Position numbers and translations under genes: made by a program. The notes under the pieces were generated by a model that ran no database searches, was not told the origin of the DNA, and was given only the letters and a program-made list of their open reading frames with translations. From positions 613,123,501 through 613,187,500 of the forward strand of contig CM057456.1 of NCBI GenBank assembly GCA_016271365.2: DNA of 64,000 bases. The letters run 5' to 3'. Below are positions 21,930 through 32,380 of this stretch, piece by piece (positions within the stretch are counted from its first letter, which is position 1; each line of letters opens with the position of its first letter). Origin of the DNA: Neoceratodus forsteri (taxonomy: Eukaryota > Chordata > Ceratodontiformes > Ceratodontidae).

Positions 21930-23216
21930 CGCTTATTGGAAAGGATCCTCTGGATTTTTTCCTCCCTCTGCTGGTAAGATTTTTGCAGGGATGACCGGGG
22001 TTGTCCTCTTAGGATTTATTCCCTCATGCTGTCCATACGTTGCTGCTCCCTATGAATTTCTCTTACCATGGGGTAGAGATCTACTTGGGGTTTACTGAGC
22101 AATGAGTAGAGATGACAGTGCCATGCCTCCACATTGTTTTGGGTGCATGGTCTCCCCTCTGAGGTGGGCTCTAGTATTGACCAGATGTGGCATGGAAACA
22201 GTAGTGCATATCGTGCCTTCTTAATGTTGGACTGGATCTTCCCATACAGTTGGTTTTCCTCAAATCAGTGTTGGCGGTCAAGGGTTGTTGATGGTAATTC
22301 TTGTTTGAGCTCCTCATATGCAGAGGGTATTTCTTCAGGGCTGAGGTGCTTTACCAAGGGCATAACAGTTTTCTTATTTGGAGGCTGAATTCGGGGTTTG
22401 TCCCGTATTCCGTCACTAGTCCAAGGGCTTGGACCTTCCTGCACATTATCTGGCCAAAATGGAATAAGCAGCCTTTGTGCTTCAAGGTGGGAAATTCTTG
22501 CTGTGAAGCGTGAATGGCTGCTTGCTCAAAGTCCGTTATGATTGTAGTAGGTGCCAGTGTGCAGTTGTTCCGCTTGGCCAATTGGTGCTGTTTTTGGAAT
22601 AATGTTACATAGCAGTCCTGAGCTTTTGTGGTCATTAGGCAGTATGCCAGGGGCATTATATGACTGTTTTCTTGTGGTTTGACAGGAGCGTGGATACTGT
22701 AGAGCTGTGTAAACAGCTTTGGGACGGTCTTTAAAGTCCCGTCCATTCTCCAGAATCTAGCTTTCTGCAGATCATCCAGGTTTTTATTGGTGGTGAATAT
22801 GAGTAGTTTGTTGTTATCGATTTTGATTGTCGCACAGTAGAATGGCTGTCTGGAGACTTCTGTGAGTTTATATGGGACCTGCAGGTCATCTAGTGAGCTG
22901 GGCTCAGTAGGCAGTTCTGTCCTTCTGGATCTATTGATGGCTTGTCGCAACAATTTCTTGGAAGGTATATGTTGTACTTCTGGAGCCAAAGATGTAATCT
23001 CACGTTGGAGTAGCTGGGCTGGGTTACTTGCCAATGTTTTGGCTTTTTGTTTTAATGCAGCTACCATTTTGGCTATAGGTGCTGCAGTGGGATTGGGGGA
23101 ATGGTTGTGGTCAGTGTGTTTCACTAACAGTTGCTGTCCATTTTGCAGGCCAGTGATAGCACATACTAGGCAGTATTTAGCTTTTCTTTGGTTGCAGCAC
23201 CAGTAAAATCTTTCCT
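21930..23216 (-). pseudogene. MULE transposase with N-terminal FLYWCH zinc finger (broken)
   Basis: Reading minus from 23216, a FLYWCH-type finger is visible (FYWCCNQRKAKYCLVC, then KHTDHNH supplying the paired histidines). A helical linker follows, then the MULE core: FWRMDGTLKTVPKLFTQLYS with the first catalytic Asp, MPLAYCLMTTKA, IITDFEQAAIHASQ with the second acidic pair, and KGCLFHFGQIM. The open frame runs 23124-22351 and ends in a premature stop. Past frameshifts, near 22150-22060, NNVEAWHCHLYSLL matches the C-terminal NN-E-WH box of MULE transposases. The protein would cut and join DNA at the element's ends. Indels and stops in the C-terminal third inactivate it. Confidence 0.75.
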
Positions 23217-23712
23217 CACTGTGTCATTCCTCTACAAGGAGGTAGCCATGTAGATTTAGCTTTCCCCTTCCTTTTTCTAATGTTACTAATATGCATACAT
23301 GCACGTCGGGGGTTTTGCTGCTTTGCGGTATCGGCTCTTTGGTCACCATAGCTTGGTCCAATTCTCGTACCGGTGCTGTGGTGATTTGAGAGCTGACAGC
23401 ATTCTGTACAGCTTGTTACGGGGTTTAAATACCTACTGCTGATGAGGGACACGTGCATTGTTATTTGATTCTGCTACACCTGTGTGCTACACACAGGTGT
23501 CTTCCAGTATTCTCCCATCCCTGAGGACGCCAGACTCAGAGGATGTATCTATAAAAAGGGGGGTGGGTGGAGGGTGCGGGGGGAAAAGTCCCCTGCATAA
23601 ATGTAGTTTTAGTCGGGATTGGGGGTCGGGATGTTAGTATTGTCGGTACTGTTGGTGTCGGGTAAAAAAAGAAATCAGTGTTTTGTATGTCGTAGTACCA
23701 ATTGTCGATATC

Positions 23713-24636
23713 CCATAGTTTGGGGTTCCAAGCTCTGAGGGGAAGTGGTTGAATCTAGGCCTGTAAGTCACAGGTAATAGGCCTGGAAGTCACAGAAGGG
23801 AGCCCAGCATCTCTACCCAGGCTGACTCCACTGAATCCAGGATAAAAATTGTACCTCAGCCCCCTGGCTGACAACTAAGCCCATGGAAGTCTCCTCGCTG
23901 TAGGAACATCAGTGGAGTGAGAGCTATTATCCCTGTGAGTTTAGGGCTACTAGCCCTGAGGGAAGTGGTTGCAGTTGGGCCTGGAAGTCACACGGTAATA
24001 GGCCTGGAAGTCACAGGGGGAGGCCAATATCTCTTCTCAGGCTGACTGCACTGAATCCTGGGTAAGAATTGTACTTCACCCACTGGCTGTGTGAGTTTGG
24101 ATCTCCTAGCCTGAGGGAAGTGGTTGAAGCTGGGATGTGACTAGGGAATAGGCCTGGGAGTCACAGGGTAATAGGCCTGGAAGTAACAGGGGGGAGGCCA
24201 GCATTTCTACCCAGGCTGACTGCACTGAATCCTGGGTAAGAATTGTACATCAGCACCCAGGCTGATAACCACTACTGTGGAAGTCTCCACACTGTGGGAG
24301 CATCAGTGGAGTCAGAGCTATCATCCCTGTGAGTTTGGGGCTCCTAGCCCTGATGGAAGTTGTTAAAGCTGGGCCTGAAAGTCACAGGGTAAAAGGCCTG
24401 GAAGTCACAGGGTACTAGGCCAGGAAGTCACAGGGGTAGGCCAGCAGCTCTACCTAGGCTGAGTACACCAAATCCTGGGTAAGTTTTCTACTTTGGCCCA
24501 CTGACCGAGAACTATGCCTATGGATGCCCGCACCACTGCTCAGCATCAGGAGTGTCAGGACTATCATCCCTGTGAACTTGGGGCTCCTAGCCCTGAGGGA
24601 AGTGGTTGACACTGGGCCTGGAAGTCACAGGGTAAT
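23713..24636. repeat. ~240-bp satellite array, block 2
   Basis: The same monomer as block 1 continues from the MULE boundary to GGAAGTCACAGGGTAAT at 24636, where a Penelope-like element interrupts it. Four monomers can be counted, one of them shortened near 24080. Confidence 0.9.
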
Positions 24637-24854
24637 CTTGTGCCCATTTCTAGGATAGATTCCCTAATTACCTTTAGGAGGGGTTAAAGACTCAGGCATC
24701 TGCTCACATCAAGTAGGTATAAATATGACGTCAAAAACACATAGCTAGGAAAGAAGCCAAAGGGCTTTTTCCCTGTAGAAGATGTAATACCTGAAGAAAT
24801 GCATTTGAGGGGAAGGAATTTGTTAACCTCAGTACTATTGGTGTCAGAACTATA

Positions 24855-25197
24855 AAAATCGAGCACTTTGTGATGGGCTGCTAAGTATGTGGGCTATGCT
24901 CCTGTGATAAAACATATGTTGGACAGACCACTCAAAAGTTGAAAGAGAGGATACAGGAGCACCACAGGGCAATGGACCACAGGGATATATGACATCCAAT
25001 TGGGAAACACTTAAATGAGGTGACAGATAGCAGTGCCCACTTAATAAGACATATGGGATTTGATCACATTGCTGTGCCCAGAGGATGGGGGGGGGTAGAA
25101 ATTTGCTGTTGGACTGGAGGGAGTTGATGTGGATATTTAAATTACAGACACTTCAACCAAATGGATTCAATGATTACATGGACTGGAAGAAAAAATT
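24855..25197 (+). pseudogene. Penelope-like GIY-YIG endonuclease domain (broken)
   Basis: CDKTYVGQTTQKLKERIQEH starts at 24903 and is the GIY-YIG core as it appears in Penelope-like elements, followed by HPIGKHLNEV, a stop in place of a residue just before it, and IRHMGFDHIAVPRG. A frameshift in the poly(G) at 25086-25095 leads to LLLDWRELMWIFKLQTLQPN and GFNDYMDW ending near 25190, the usual closing block with the tryptophan and isoleucine of the terminal helix. The domain nicks target DNA for insertion. The reverse transcriptase that should precede it is absent. Confidence 0.7.
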
Positions 25198-25211
25198 ACT
25201 TAACATAGTAA

Positions 25212-25374
25212 TGTTGTTTCTTCCCAGTGATACTCAGGTATTCAGAATTTGTGCAGTGACCCTTTAAGACAGAACTGCCAGACAGAATGGAACACATGCA
25301 AATGATGGAACCTCTGACAACTTTTGAAATGCTGCCTTGAACTAACTGCCTTACTTCTAAACCTCTCAGATTTC
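25212..25374 (+). repeat. DIRS inverted terminal repeat, left
   Basis: It runs from GTTTCTTCCCAGTGATACTC through CCCTTTAAGACAGAACTGCC, AACACATGCAAATGATGGAA and AACCTCTCAGATTTC. It is the reverse complement of 31513-31674 with scattered differences. Confidence 0.8.
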
Positions 25375-25639
25375 CTGGATGCCTGGCAAGGCAGGCCCCC
25401 AAGGAGTAAGTATATTAAAAAATAATAAGAATAATAACAATGATACCCATAAACCCCCAAATAAACCCTCCAACTGGAGGGTGAAACCTTAAAAGGTACC
25501 CCAAAAATGTCAGAATCACCTGAAAAAGGGGGGAAACACTATGAACATAATTAGAAAAAACAATGCCAGGAGGTGGCACTTATACCCTGAGCGCACAGTA
25601 TTCAGAAGTGCAGAGGCTACTGGTTCTAGAAGAGGAGGC

Positions 25640-26480
25640 AGGGTGGGAAGTTCTGAATATCTGAGTATCACTGGTGTCATCGAGGCACATGTCAGAAAGC
25701 ATAGGAAAAACCAGGAGCAGTTTTAGAATTCACAAAAAGTGTTTATTAGTACTAGCAGTAACATAAAAAATAAAGTTGTTCAGTTTAACTATTTACAAAG
25801 GCCAAATAAACAGAGAAGATCCATCTGAGTTTTCCTTCAATCTCTGTGTCTTTTCCAAGCAATTGCAGCTTTGTTTTTATAAGTCCTTACAAACCCTCCT
25901 TCTCAACAAGCATCCTGCTTTTTTTTTCAAATGTTCTTGTATATTTCAGGCAGGAGCAGCTAGAACACAATGTCCCAGAACTGAGGCCCCTTCTCCACAG
26001 CTTCTGCAAAAGGTTTACAAATTGCATTTCAGGTTAACCCCTTGAGTTCCAAATAGCTTTACAATTATCTCAAACTAAAATTATATACATTTCAACAGTA
26101 ACACTATATCATTTCTAAACAAAGGGATCCCAATATCAGTTACAATTCCACATAATGGTTTGCATATATTTTTATACCAGCAGATATGCAAGGGGGAAAA
26201 AGACAGAACAGCAAGGGAAGACAGAGAGATAACGAGAGGCAAAGAATTGTGAGACTGTCGGGGTGATCAAATCCTAGGTCTCACAGGAAAATTTGGTTGC
26301 GAACCCGAAAGACAAGGGAAAGGAAAGGAAAGAACAGAACAGATCCTTGCATTCAAACTCTCCATAACAACTGGAACAGGGTCCTATTCAACTCTGTCAC
26401 AACTGGGAAGAAACAACATTACTGTGGTAAGTAATTTTTTCTTCTAACTCCAGTGACACTCGGGTATTTATAACTTCTGC
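25640..26480. repeat. DIRS internal copies of the terminal motif
   Basis: GAAGTTCTGAATATCTGAGT followed by ATCACTGG at 25648-25675 matches the right terminal repeat in direct orientation. CCAGTGACACTCGGGTATTT near 26452 matches the left terminal repeat. Such internal complementary copies are the hallmark of DIRS ends and serve as bridges when the cDNA is made circular. The rest of this stretch is non-coding. Confidence 0.6.
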
Positions 26481-26518
26481 AGACTACGAAGCAGTACCTT
26501 TGGAGGTGGGCACAGAAC

Positions 26519-27345
26519 CTATTTTGGAAACAGACTCTGCAGGACTGCTGTGCCAAACTGAGCCTCACCCCTGGACTGGATGGCCAGATTGTAATGCTTT
26601 GTAAAGGTGTGAACTGCTTTCCAGGTAGCTACTTTACAAATGTCCACTAATGGAACATCCCTGGCAGCTGCTGTGGTAGCAGCTGTGCCTCTTGTGGAAT
26701 GGTCCCTCAATCATGTTGGGGGTTTCTTTCCAGCTTTAGTGTAACAAAACTGGATATACTGTACTATCCATTGAGAAACTGATCTTTTCCCACATCCCCA
26801 TAAGTCAGGAACAGCTGTTTTCTGTCCTGCCTATGGTCCTTAGTGGCTGTCATATAGTAGCTAAGAGCTCTCTTGACATCCAGACTTTGGAGTCTCCTCT
26901 CACCAGAGGTAGAGTGCTCAGTGAAAAAAACAGGTAGGGTAATGGTTTGGTTCAAGTGGACATCAGAAACCACTTTAGGGAGAAATTTCCTGTTTGTTCT
27001 CAGGACCACCTTATCCTTGTGGAATGAGATGTAGTCATGTTCAATGCAGAGAGCCTGATGCTCACTGATTCTTCTTGCAGAAGTCATTGCCACTAGGAAA
27101 ACTGTTTTTCATGTGACATATTTCAAATGAGCCGAAGACATGGGCTCAAAGGGAGGCCCCATGAGCTTAGCAATGCACACATTCAGGTCCCATGCTGGCA
27201 CCAGTTCCCTACGAGGGGGGTGCAAATGGGTGAGGCCCTTAAAGAACCTCTTGAAGATAGGATCTGAAGCCATTGACTCATTCTGCCCAGCTGATATGTA
27301 AGCAGATGCTGCAGCCAGGTGAACCTTGAGGGTACTGGACTGCAA
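26519..27345 (-). pseudogene. DIRS tyrosine recombinase (broken)
   Basis: Reading minus, KVHLAAASAYISAGQNE opens the N-terminal core-binding domain. After a stop near 27109, LVAMTSARRISEHQAL contains the first catalytic arginine. IEHDYISFHKDKVVLR and LDVKRALSYYM follow in the catalytic domain. A second disruption near 26760 precedes MRDHSTRGTAATTAAA, the H-x-x-R box, and TWKAVHTFTKHYNLA with the nucleophilic tyrosine. The enzyme would integrate the circular DNA copy. All catalytic residues are visible, but at least two stops or frameshifts break the frame. Confidence 0.85.
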
Positions 27346-27653
27346 GCCCAGAGAATGTAAATAAGTAAGATGGTCAAGTACAGCTGGGACCCCAGCTTGT
27401 GCTGGTACTGGTTCTCTGGTTGAACACCAAATAGAAAACCTTTTCCATTTTGAGGTGTAGTTTTTTTTTTTTTTTTAGTGGAAGGCTTCCTGTAACCCTC
27501 TAAAATGTCCAAGACACTTTCTTAAAGATGCAAGCCTGCATATTCTAGGTCCTCAAGAGCCAAGCCTTGAGCCTGAGTGACCTGAGGTTCGGATACAAGA
27601 GCCTCCTCTGGTTGGAGGTTAACCAATTGTGCCTCCGAGGAAGGTGTATTGGC

Positions 27654-29635
27654 TCAGCCACAGAGATGGAGAGCAGCAGAGAGTACCATGGCTGCCTGGC
27701 TCAGTCTGGTGCTATCAAGATCATTGATGCTGACTGGGACCTGAGCTTGAGCAATACTCTGTACACCACAGAGAAGGGAGGAAAAGCATACAGATGCTTC
27801 CCTGACCAATTCAGAGCTAGAGCATCCAGGGGGACTGTTCCCCACTCTGGTGGTCTGCAACAGTATTGTTGCAGGTGATGGTTCTGGTGGGATGTGAACA
27901 GATCTACCTCTGGGGTGCCCCACCTCCTGAAAATCACTTCCACCACTTGCCTGTTCAGGGTCCATTCATGATGGGCCAGATTGATTTGACTCAGAGCATC
28001 TGTGGGGGTATTGTCTTTCCCTGGCAGATGGATTTCCTGTAGGGAAACTCCCAAGGAGTATGCAGGCTCCAGATTTTCATGGCGTCTGTGCAGAGAAGAC
28101 CAGACTTTGTACCTCCCTGCTTGTTTATGTAGTACATTGTGGTTGTATTGTCCATTCTGACCTGTACCACCTTTCCCTGTACTAGTGTTGTGAAGGCGTT
28201 TAGTGCCAGAAACACCGCTCTGAGTTCCAGCAGGTTTATGTGCTGGAGTGACTCTGCACTTGATCAAGTGCCCTGGGTTGTGTGGTCCCCCAAATGGGCA
28301 CCCAACCCCAGTAGAGATGCATCTGTTGTGAGAACAACTGATGGGGACTCTTGCTGAAAGGGAACCCCTTCCCTTAGATTGGATTCCTCTTTCCACCACT
28401 GAAGTGCCTGTAACAAGGTTTTTGTTACTGGGATCAGCTTTGAGAGAGAATCTCTTCTTTGGCACCAATGTGCCCTTAGGTAGAATTGGATGTCTCTCAT
28501 TTAGAACCTGGAACCTAGGACTGTGCATGTGACCCCAGCCATGTGGCCCAGGAGCTGTAGGAACTGCCTTGTAGTTTTTGACTTGTGCAGGTTGAATGAG
28601 TCTGCAATCAGCTGGATACTTCTTACCCTATCCAAAGGCAGGTAGGCTCTGCCTTGCAGGGCTTTGATTTCTGCCCCTATGAACTGCAGCACCTGTGCAA
28701 GCAGAAGGACAGATTTTTTGTGGTTTATCAGAAACCCCAGGGACTTCAGGAGCCTGTGGGTGATCTGCAGGTACTGTCTGACTTGCTGTGGTGATTTTTC
28801 TACTACCAGCCAGTCGTCCAAATATGGGAACACTGTGACACCCTGTCTTCGAAGATGTGCCACAACCACTGTCAAGCACTTTGTGAACACTCTTGGAGCT
28901 GAAATGAGACCAAATGGCAGGGTTGCAAATTGATAGTGACCTGATGGGAGTCTGAACTTGAGATATTTTCTGTGAGCTCCCTTATGGGGATGCGGAAATA
29001 GACAGAATCAGTGCCAAAGTTACCATCTTGAACTTTGGCTTTGTCAGATACTTGTTTAGTACCCTGAGGTCTAAGATAGACGGCCACTCCCCATTTTTCT
29101 TTGTGATAAGGAAATACCTTGAGTAAAACCCCTTTCCTTTCTGCTGAGCTGGGACAGGCTCCACTGCCTTTGACAGTAGCAGGTTTCAAACCTCTTCCTG
29201 CAGCAGCTTCTTTTCTGTGAGGGAGGATGGTCTGAATACTCTGGTTCTCAGAACAGGAAGGGATTTGAAAGTCAGTGACAATCCCTGACTCACTACCTCC
29301 AGGACCCACTTGTCTGTGGTAATTTCTTGCCAAGCCTGGAGGAAATGAGCCAGCCTGCCTCCAACAGGCAGAGAGGAGGCAGTCTGTAAAAACATGTCAT
29401 GGTGTTTGTTTACTCTGGGGCTGAGACTGGGGTTGAGATCCCCACCTGGAGCCCCCCTTCTTCCCCTACCTCTGAAGTACCCTTGCTTGGGATACTCCTG
29501 GTATTGGGGTGCGGTCATTGCCTGGAAAAAGGGCCTGTTATGAAAGGACCTGCCCCTGCCTCCCCTTATAGGGTCTGGTGGATGGGGAGGCCTTCTCTTT
29601 GGCTGAATTGCTCTTGAAGGTGGCTTTGTATTCAT
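27654..29635 (-). pseudogene. DIRS reverse transcriptase and RNase H (frameshifted)
   Basis: The N-terminal part (29635-29186) shows an RG-rich stretch, VGGRLAHFLQAWQEIT and DKWVLEVVSQG. The reverse transcriptase continues with WPSILDLRVLNKYL, then LPFGLISAPRVFTKCLTV in another frame, and the catalytic FPYLDDWLVV (YLDD at 28813-28824). LQLLGHMAG closes it near 28540. RNase H follows as VVLTTDASLLGLGAHLG near 28370 and QVRMDNTTTMYYINKQGG near 28140, then GKDNTPTDALSQ and TPEVDLFTSHQN. The enzyme copies the element RNA and removes it. Several frameshifts are present, each near the end of a well-conserved block. Confidence 0.85.
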
Positions 29636-30900
29636 CCACCTTCTTCATGTAGGCCACTGTTTTATTTCCAAAAAGGGAATTACCCTCAAGAGGGAAATCC
29701 ATTGCCTTTGTTTGTATGTCCTGGGTAAGATTTGTGGCTCTTAGCCAGGCAAACCTCCTTTGAGCAACAGTATTGGCCATCCACCTAGCTGCTGTATCGT
29801 TAGTATCAGCAGTCATTTGAAAGTGATATTTGGCTGCTTCCAAGCCAAACTTAACAGTTTCTGCAAGATCAGCCGGACAAGGATTATGTGGCTTTATTTG
29901 CCATAGTCAGCACAGATTGCCAGAATGACTTCTGTCACTGTGCTGCATAGGCTTGAACATTAGCCTGCCTGATGGCTAAGGAGGCTGGCAAGTATCCCTT
30001 CTTGGCCATACTGTCAATTTTTCTGGACTCCCTTTCTGATGGGTGGGAAGCCAGGGGCACTTTAGCCTTGTCACGGGCTGCCGCCTGCACCACCCCTTGA
30101 TGGTCAGCGTGGGAAAACAGAAATTCTGCACCCTCCCTTTCCAACTGATATTTCTTGTCTAATCTCTTATTAAGAGGTGGGACAGAGTTAGGAGCCTGCA
30201 AAATCTTCAAAGCATCTTTTTTGAAGAATTTATTGACTGGAACGAGGAGCTTTTTAGTAGGTGTTAACCCCATCATCTCAAGATATTCCACCTCCTCCTC
30301 CTCCTCCTCCTCATCCTCTATTTCCTCACTTGTGGTGATGTCCAGGGCATCAACCATCCTTCTCACAAAAGTGAAGTGTGAGGAATAATCCTCAGTAGCT
30401 CTGGGAGGAGAGCCAAAATCCTGCTCAAGGGAAACCTCAGGTTCAATGGGTCCCCCCCCCCCTCCTGACAGTCCCCATAATCATCCTCTTCAAAAAATAA
30501 GGATTTGGCTGAGTGGCTAGCCTGTCCAGCTGGGGTTTGCCCAGATGGCTACTGGCCAGGAGAAAAAATTCTCTGCAAGGCTTGTACCACTTTGAAAGCC
30601 TGTGCTATCTCCTGAGGAGAAGAGAGGAGAGAGCCAGAGCACCACAGAAGTTCCCTTTTTTGTTCAGTAGTGGGTTCTGTGTGCTTTAATTTTTAAGTCT
30701 TTTTTTGAGGGAACTGGGGAGTCAGCCAGTTCAGCAAACCTCTTAGAAGTCATTTTTTTACCCTTCTCAGGGGTTGAGTGTAAAACTGCAGTGGTTTCAC
30801 CAACAGCAGAAGAGGGTGTCAACTGATCAGAGACTGAGGGACCCTTAGGTGGAGAAAATATTTTCTTTAACCATTCCAGGCGTTTTTCCACAGTTTTTTT
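29538..30900 (-). pseudogene. DIRS Gag-like protein (broken)
   Basis: The N-terminal part begins near 30891 (MEKRLEWLKKIFSPPKG). A glutamate-rich tract (near 30286-30315 on the plus strand as CTC/TCC repeats) precedes FFKKDALKILQAPNSVPPLN. KIDSMAKKGYLPASLAIRQA near 30000 is the block that DIRS Gag proteins share. The C-terminal block is RRFAWLRATNLTQDIQTKAM at about 29740. It would package the element RNA. Stops near 29935 and in the proline-rich stretch near 30450 break it. Confidence 0.7.
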
Positions 30901-31512
30901 GGGAAAGTTTTACAATATCACAATCTTCTTTTAGGTGATCATAGCCAAGGCAGGCAACACACAAAATGTGCTTATCTGCCTTGCAAATACTTCCCCACAA
31001 TCAGGACAGTTTTTAAAACAAGGTTCACTGGTTTCCTTTTTAGGTTTTTCAGACATTTTTATCGGGAACCAGTAAAAATCTCAAACTGCTAAATGATTTT
31101 AAATTTTAAATAATATTTAGCAATTGTGGTCGGTTCTGGAACCAATAAAGAAACTGATAGAAACCGGGAACCACAGAAAAAATGAACCGAGGTTATCGGT
31201 TCAGTAACCCATAAAGCAGTTGCTAAAAACAATGTTTTTAAATAAAAATAAACTAAACTAATTTAGTTTTTTGGTCAGAAAACTCCAATCTAAACTAAAA
31301 TAACTCCGTTCCCCGCGGGTTATACTGAACTGGTAAGAACCAATAAAAAATATAAATTTAACACTAAAACTACGGTTTAGTTATAATTACAAAAAGTAAA
31401 AGGCAGCAAATGAAAGAACAAAATATACTTGTATGAGTTTGTAAGTTTTGTCAAGTCACAGATAGAAGTTGAGGAGAGGAACTCCGAGTATCTAGACTTG
31501 ATAGGCGGAGAG

Positions 31513-31674
31513 TGAAATCTAAGAGGTTTAGAACTAAGGCAGGTAGTTCAAGGCAACATTTGAAAAGTTGTCAGAGGTTCCATCATTTGCATGTGTTCCA
31601 TTCTCTCCGGGCAGTTCTGTCTTAAAGGGTCACTGGAGAAGTTATGAATACCTGAGTATTATTGGGGCTAGAAA
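31513..31674 (-). repeat. DIRS inverted terminal repeat, right
   Basis: Reverse complement of 25212-25374; it ends with CCTGAGTATTATTGGGGCTA then GAAAC, after which Penelope-like sequence resumes. The 370 bp inward from it (about 31070-31440) is AT-rich and non-coding. Confidence 0.8.
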
Positions 31675-32380
31675 CTGTTCATCCACTGATCTAATGACAA
31701 CATGTATATTATGAAAGCCTGTGGATGTTGTTGCACACTACTAACCATTTGTACTTGAAATGTGTAGAAAAAATGAGGCATAAATGTAAAAATGTGATAA
31801 AGAATGTTTTCTTTTCCCGCTTACTATAGTGCTATAGTAACAAAGAGTCTTCCTGTAACTATAGACTGGGTTATCATTTTTTATCTGACAGTCTGTGGGG
31901 CAGACTCCCAGGTCAGCAGTGGAGTGGAATGGGGGAGATTATTACCTTGTTTAAAGCTCTAATAAGCTCAACCCCTATCCATTTTCACTAAGGAGAGCTG
32001 ATTTGGAGGGCTACCCTGCATAACAAGATTGTAAATTGATTTATTATTGATGGGATTTATCACTGACATCTGTTTTTAAGTATATTTAAACACTGAGTGA
32101 CTGGATGTGGTTATGCCTTCTAAGGAAGTGGTTGTTGCCCCAAAACGCAGAGGCTGAGAACTGTGTGGGAGCTTTAATTATACACTGCGTTGAGCACTGT
32201 TTTTGTGTGTAAATTCATACACTTACTTGGTATGTATGTTGATTTTTTATCTTCTACCATTAAAAAAAACCTCACTGTATTTTATGATCTGGAGTGCTGG
32301 ATTCTTTTTAAAGTTATTATTTGATATTTTTCCAGCACTCACTCGTTTTCAGAGCACCATCTTCTGCAGTGGCAAGCATT

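Larger units (their letters stand above)
21286..23712 (-). mobile_element. Mutator-like (MULE) DNA transposon with FLYWCH finger
   Basis: The satellite monomer is interrupted after ATCCCTGTGAG at 21284 and resumes at TTTGGGGTTCC near 23716, so about 2.4 kb was inserted. It carries a minus-strand transposase relic with a FLYWCH finger and MULE motifs, the combination reported for the Phantom group of animal Mutator elements. The left terminal region (21290-21620) is built from ~91-bp tandem units; the right terminal region (23560-23700) is rich in GTCGGGAT and TTGG words. The exact termini and target duplication are blurred. The short element at 36312-36656 shares the terminal style. Confidence 0.75.
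25212..31674 (-). mobile_element. DIRS-type tyrosine-recombinase retrotransposon
   Basis: On the minus strand the order is Gag-like, reverse transcriptase with RNase H, then tyrosine recombinase, which defines DIRS elements. The ends are inverted repeats of about 160 bp (25212-25374 against 31513-31674) instead of LTRs. A motif like CAGTGATACTCAGGTATTCA recurs at both ends and internally, as expected for the complementary regions that allow circle formation. DIRS elements integrate by recombinase without duplicating the target. The 6.46-kb length is normal for the group. It lies inside the Penelope-like element, directly after its GFNDYMDW block. Confidence 0.85.
24637..32380 (+). mobile_element. 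Penelope-like element, split by a DIRS element
   Basis: The satellite stops at 24636 and resumes at about 32381. The outer parts (24637-25211 and 31675-32380) belong to one element with a GIY-YIG domain at the end of its left part; the middle is a DIRS retrotransposon. The right part contains AAGGAAGTGGTTGTTGCCCC followed by AAAACGCAGAGGC near 32120-32155, similar to the non-coding end that follows the endonuclease in many vertebrate Penelope-like elements. Only the C-terminal end of the coding region is present, so the element is 5' truncated. I found no target duplication. Confidence 0.65.

Noticed and set aside
22862..23206. 114-residue plus frame
   Set aside because: It is the antisense shadow of the MULE transposase.
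23470..23510. ACACCTGTGTG-type palindrome as a regulatory site
   Set aside because: It is a short palindrome within a transposon end; nothing else supports a binding site.
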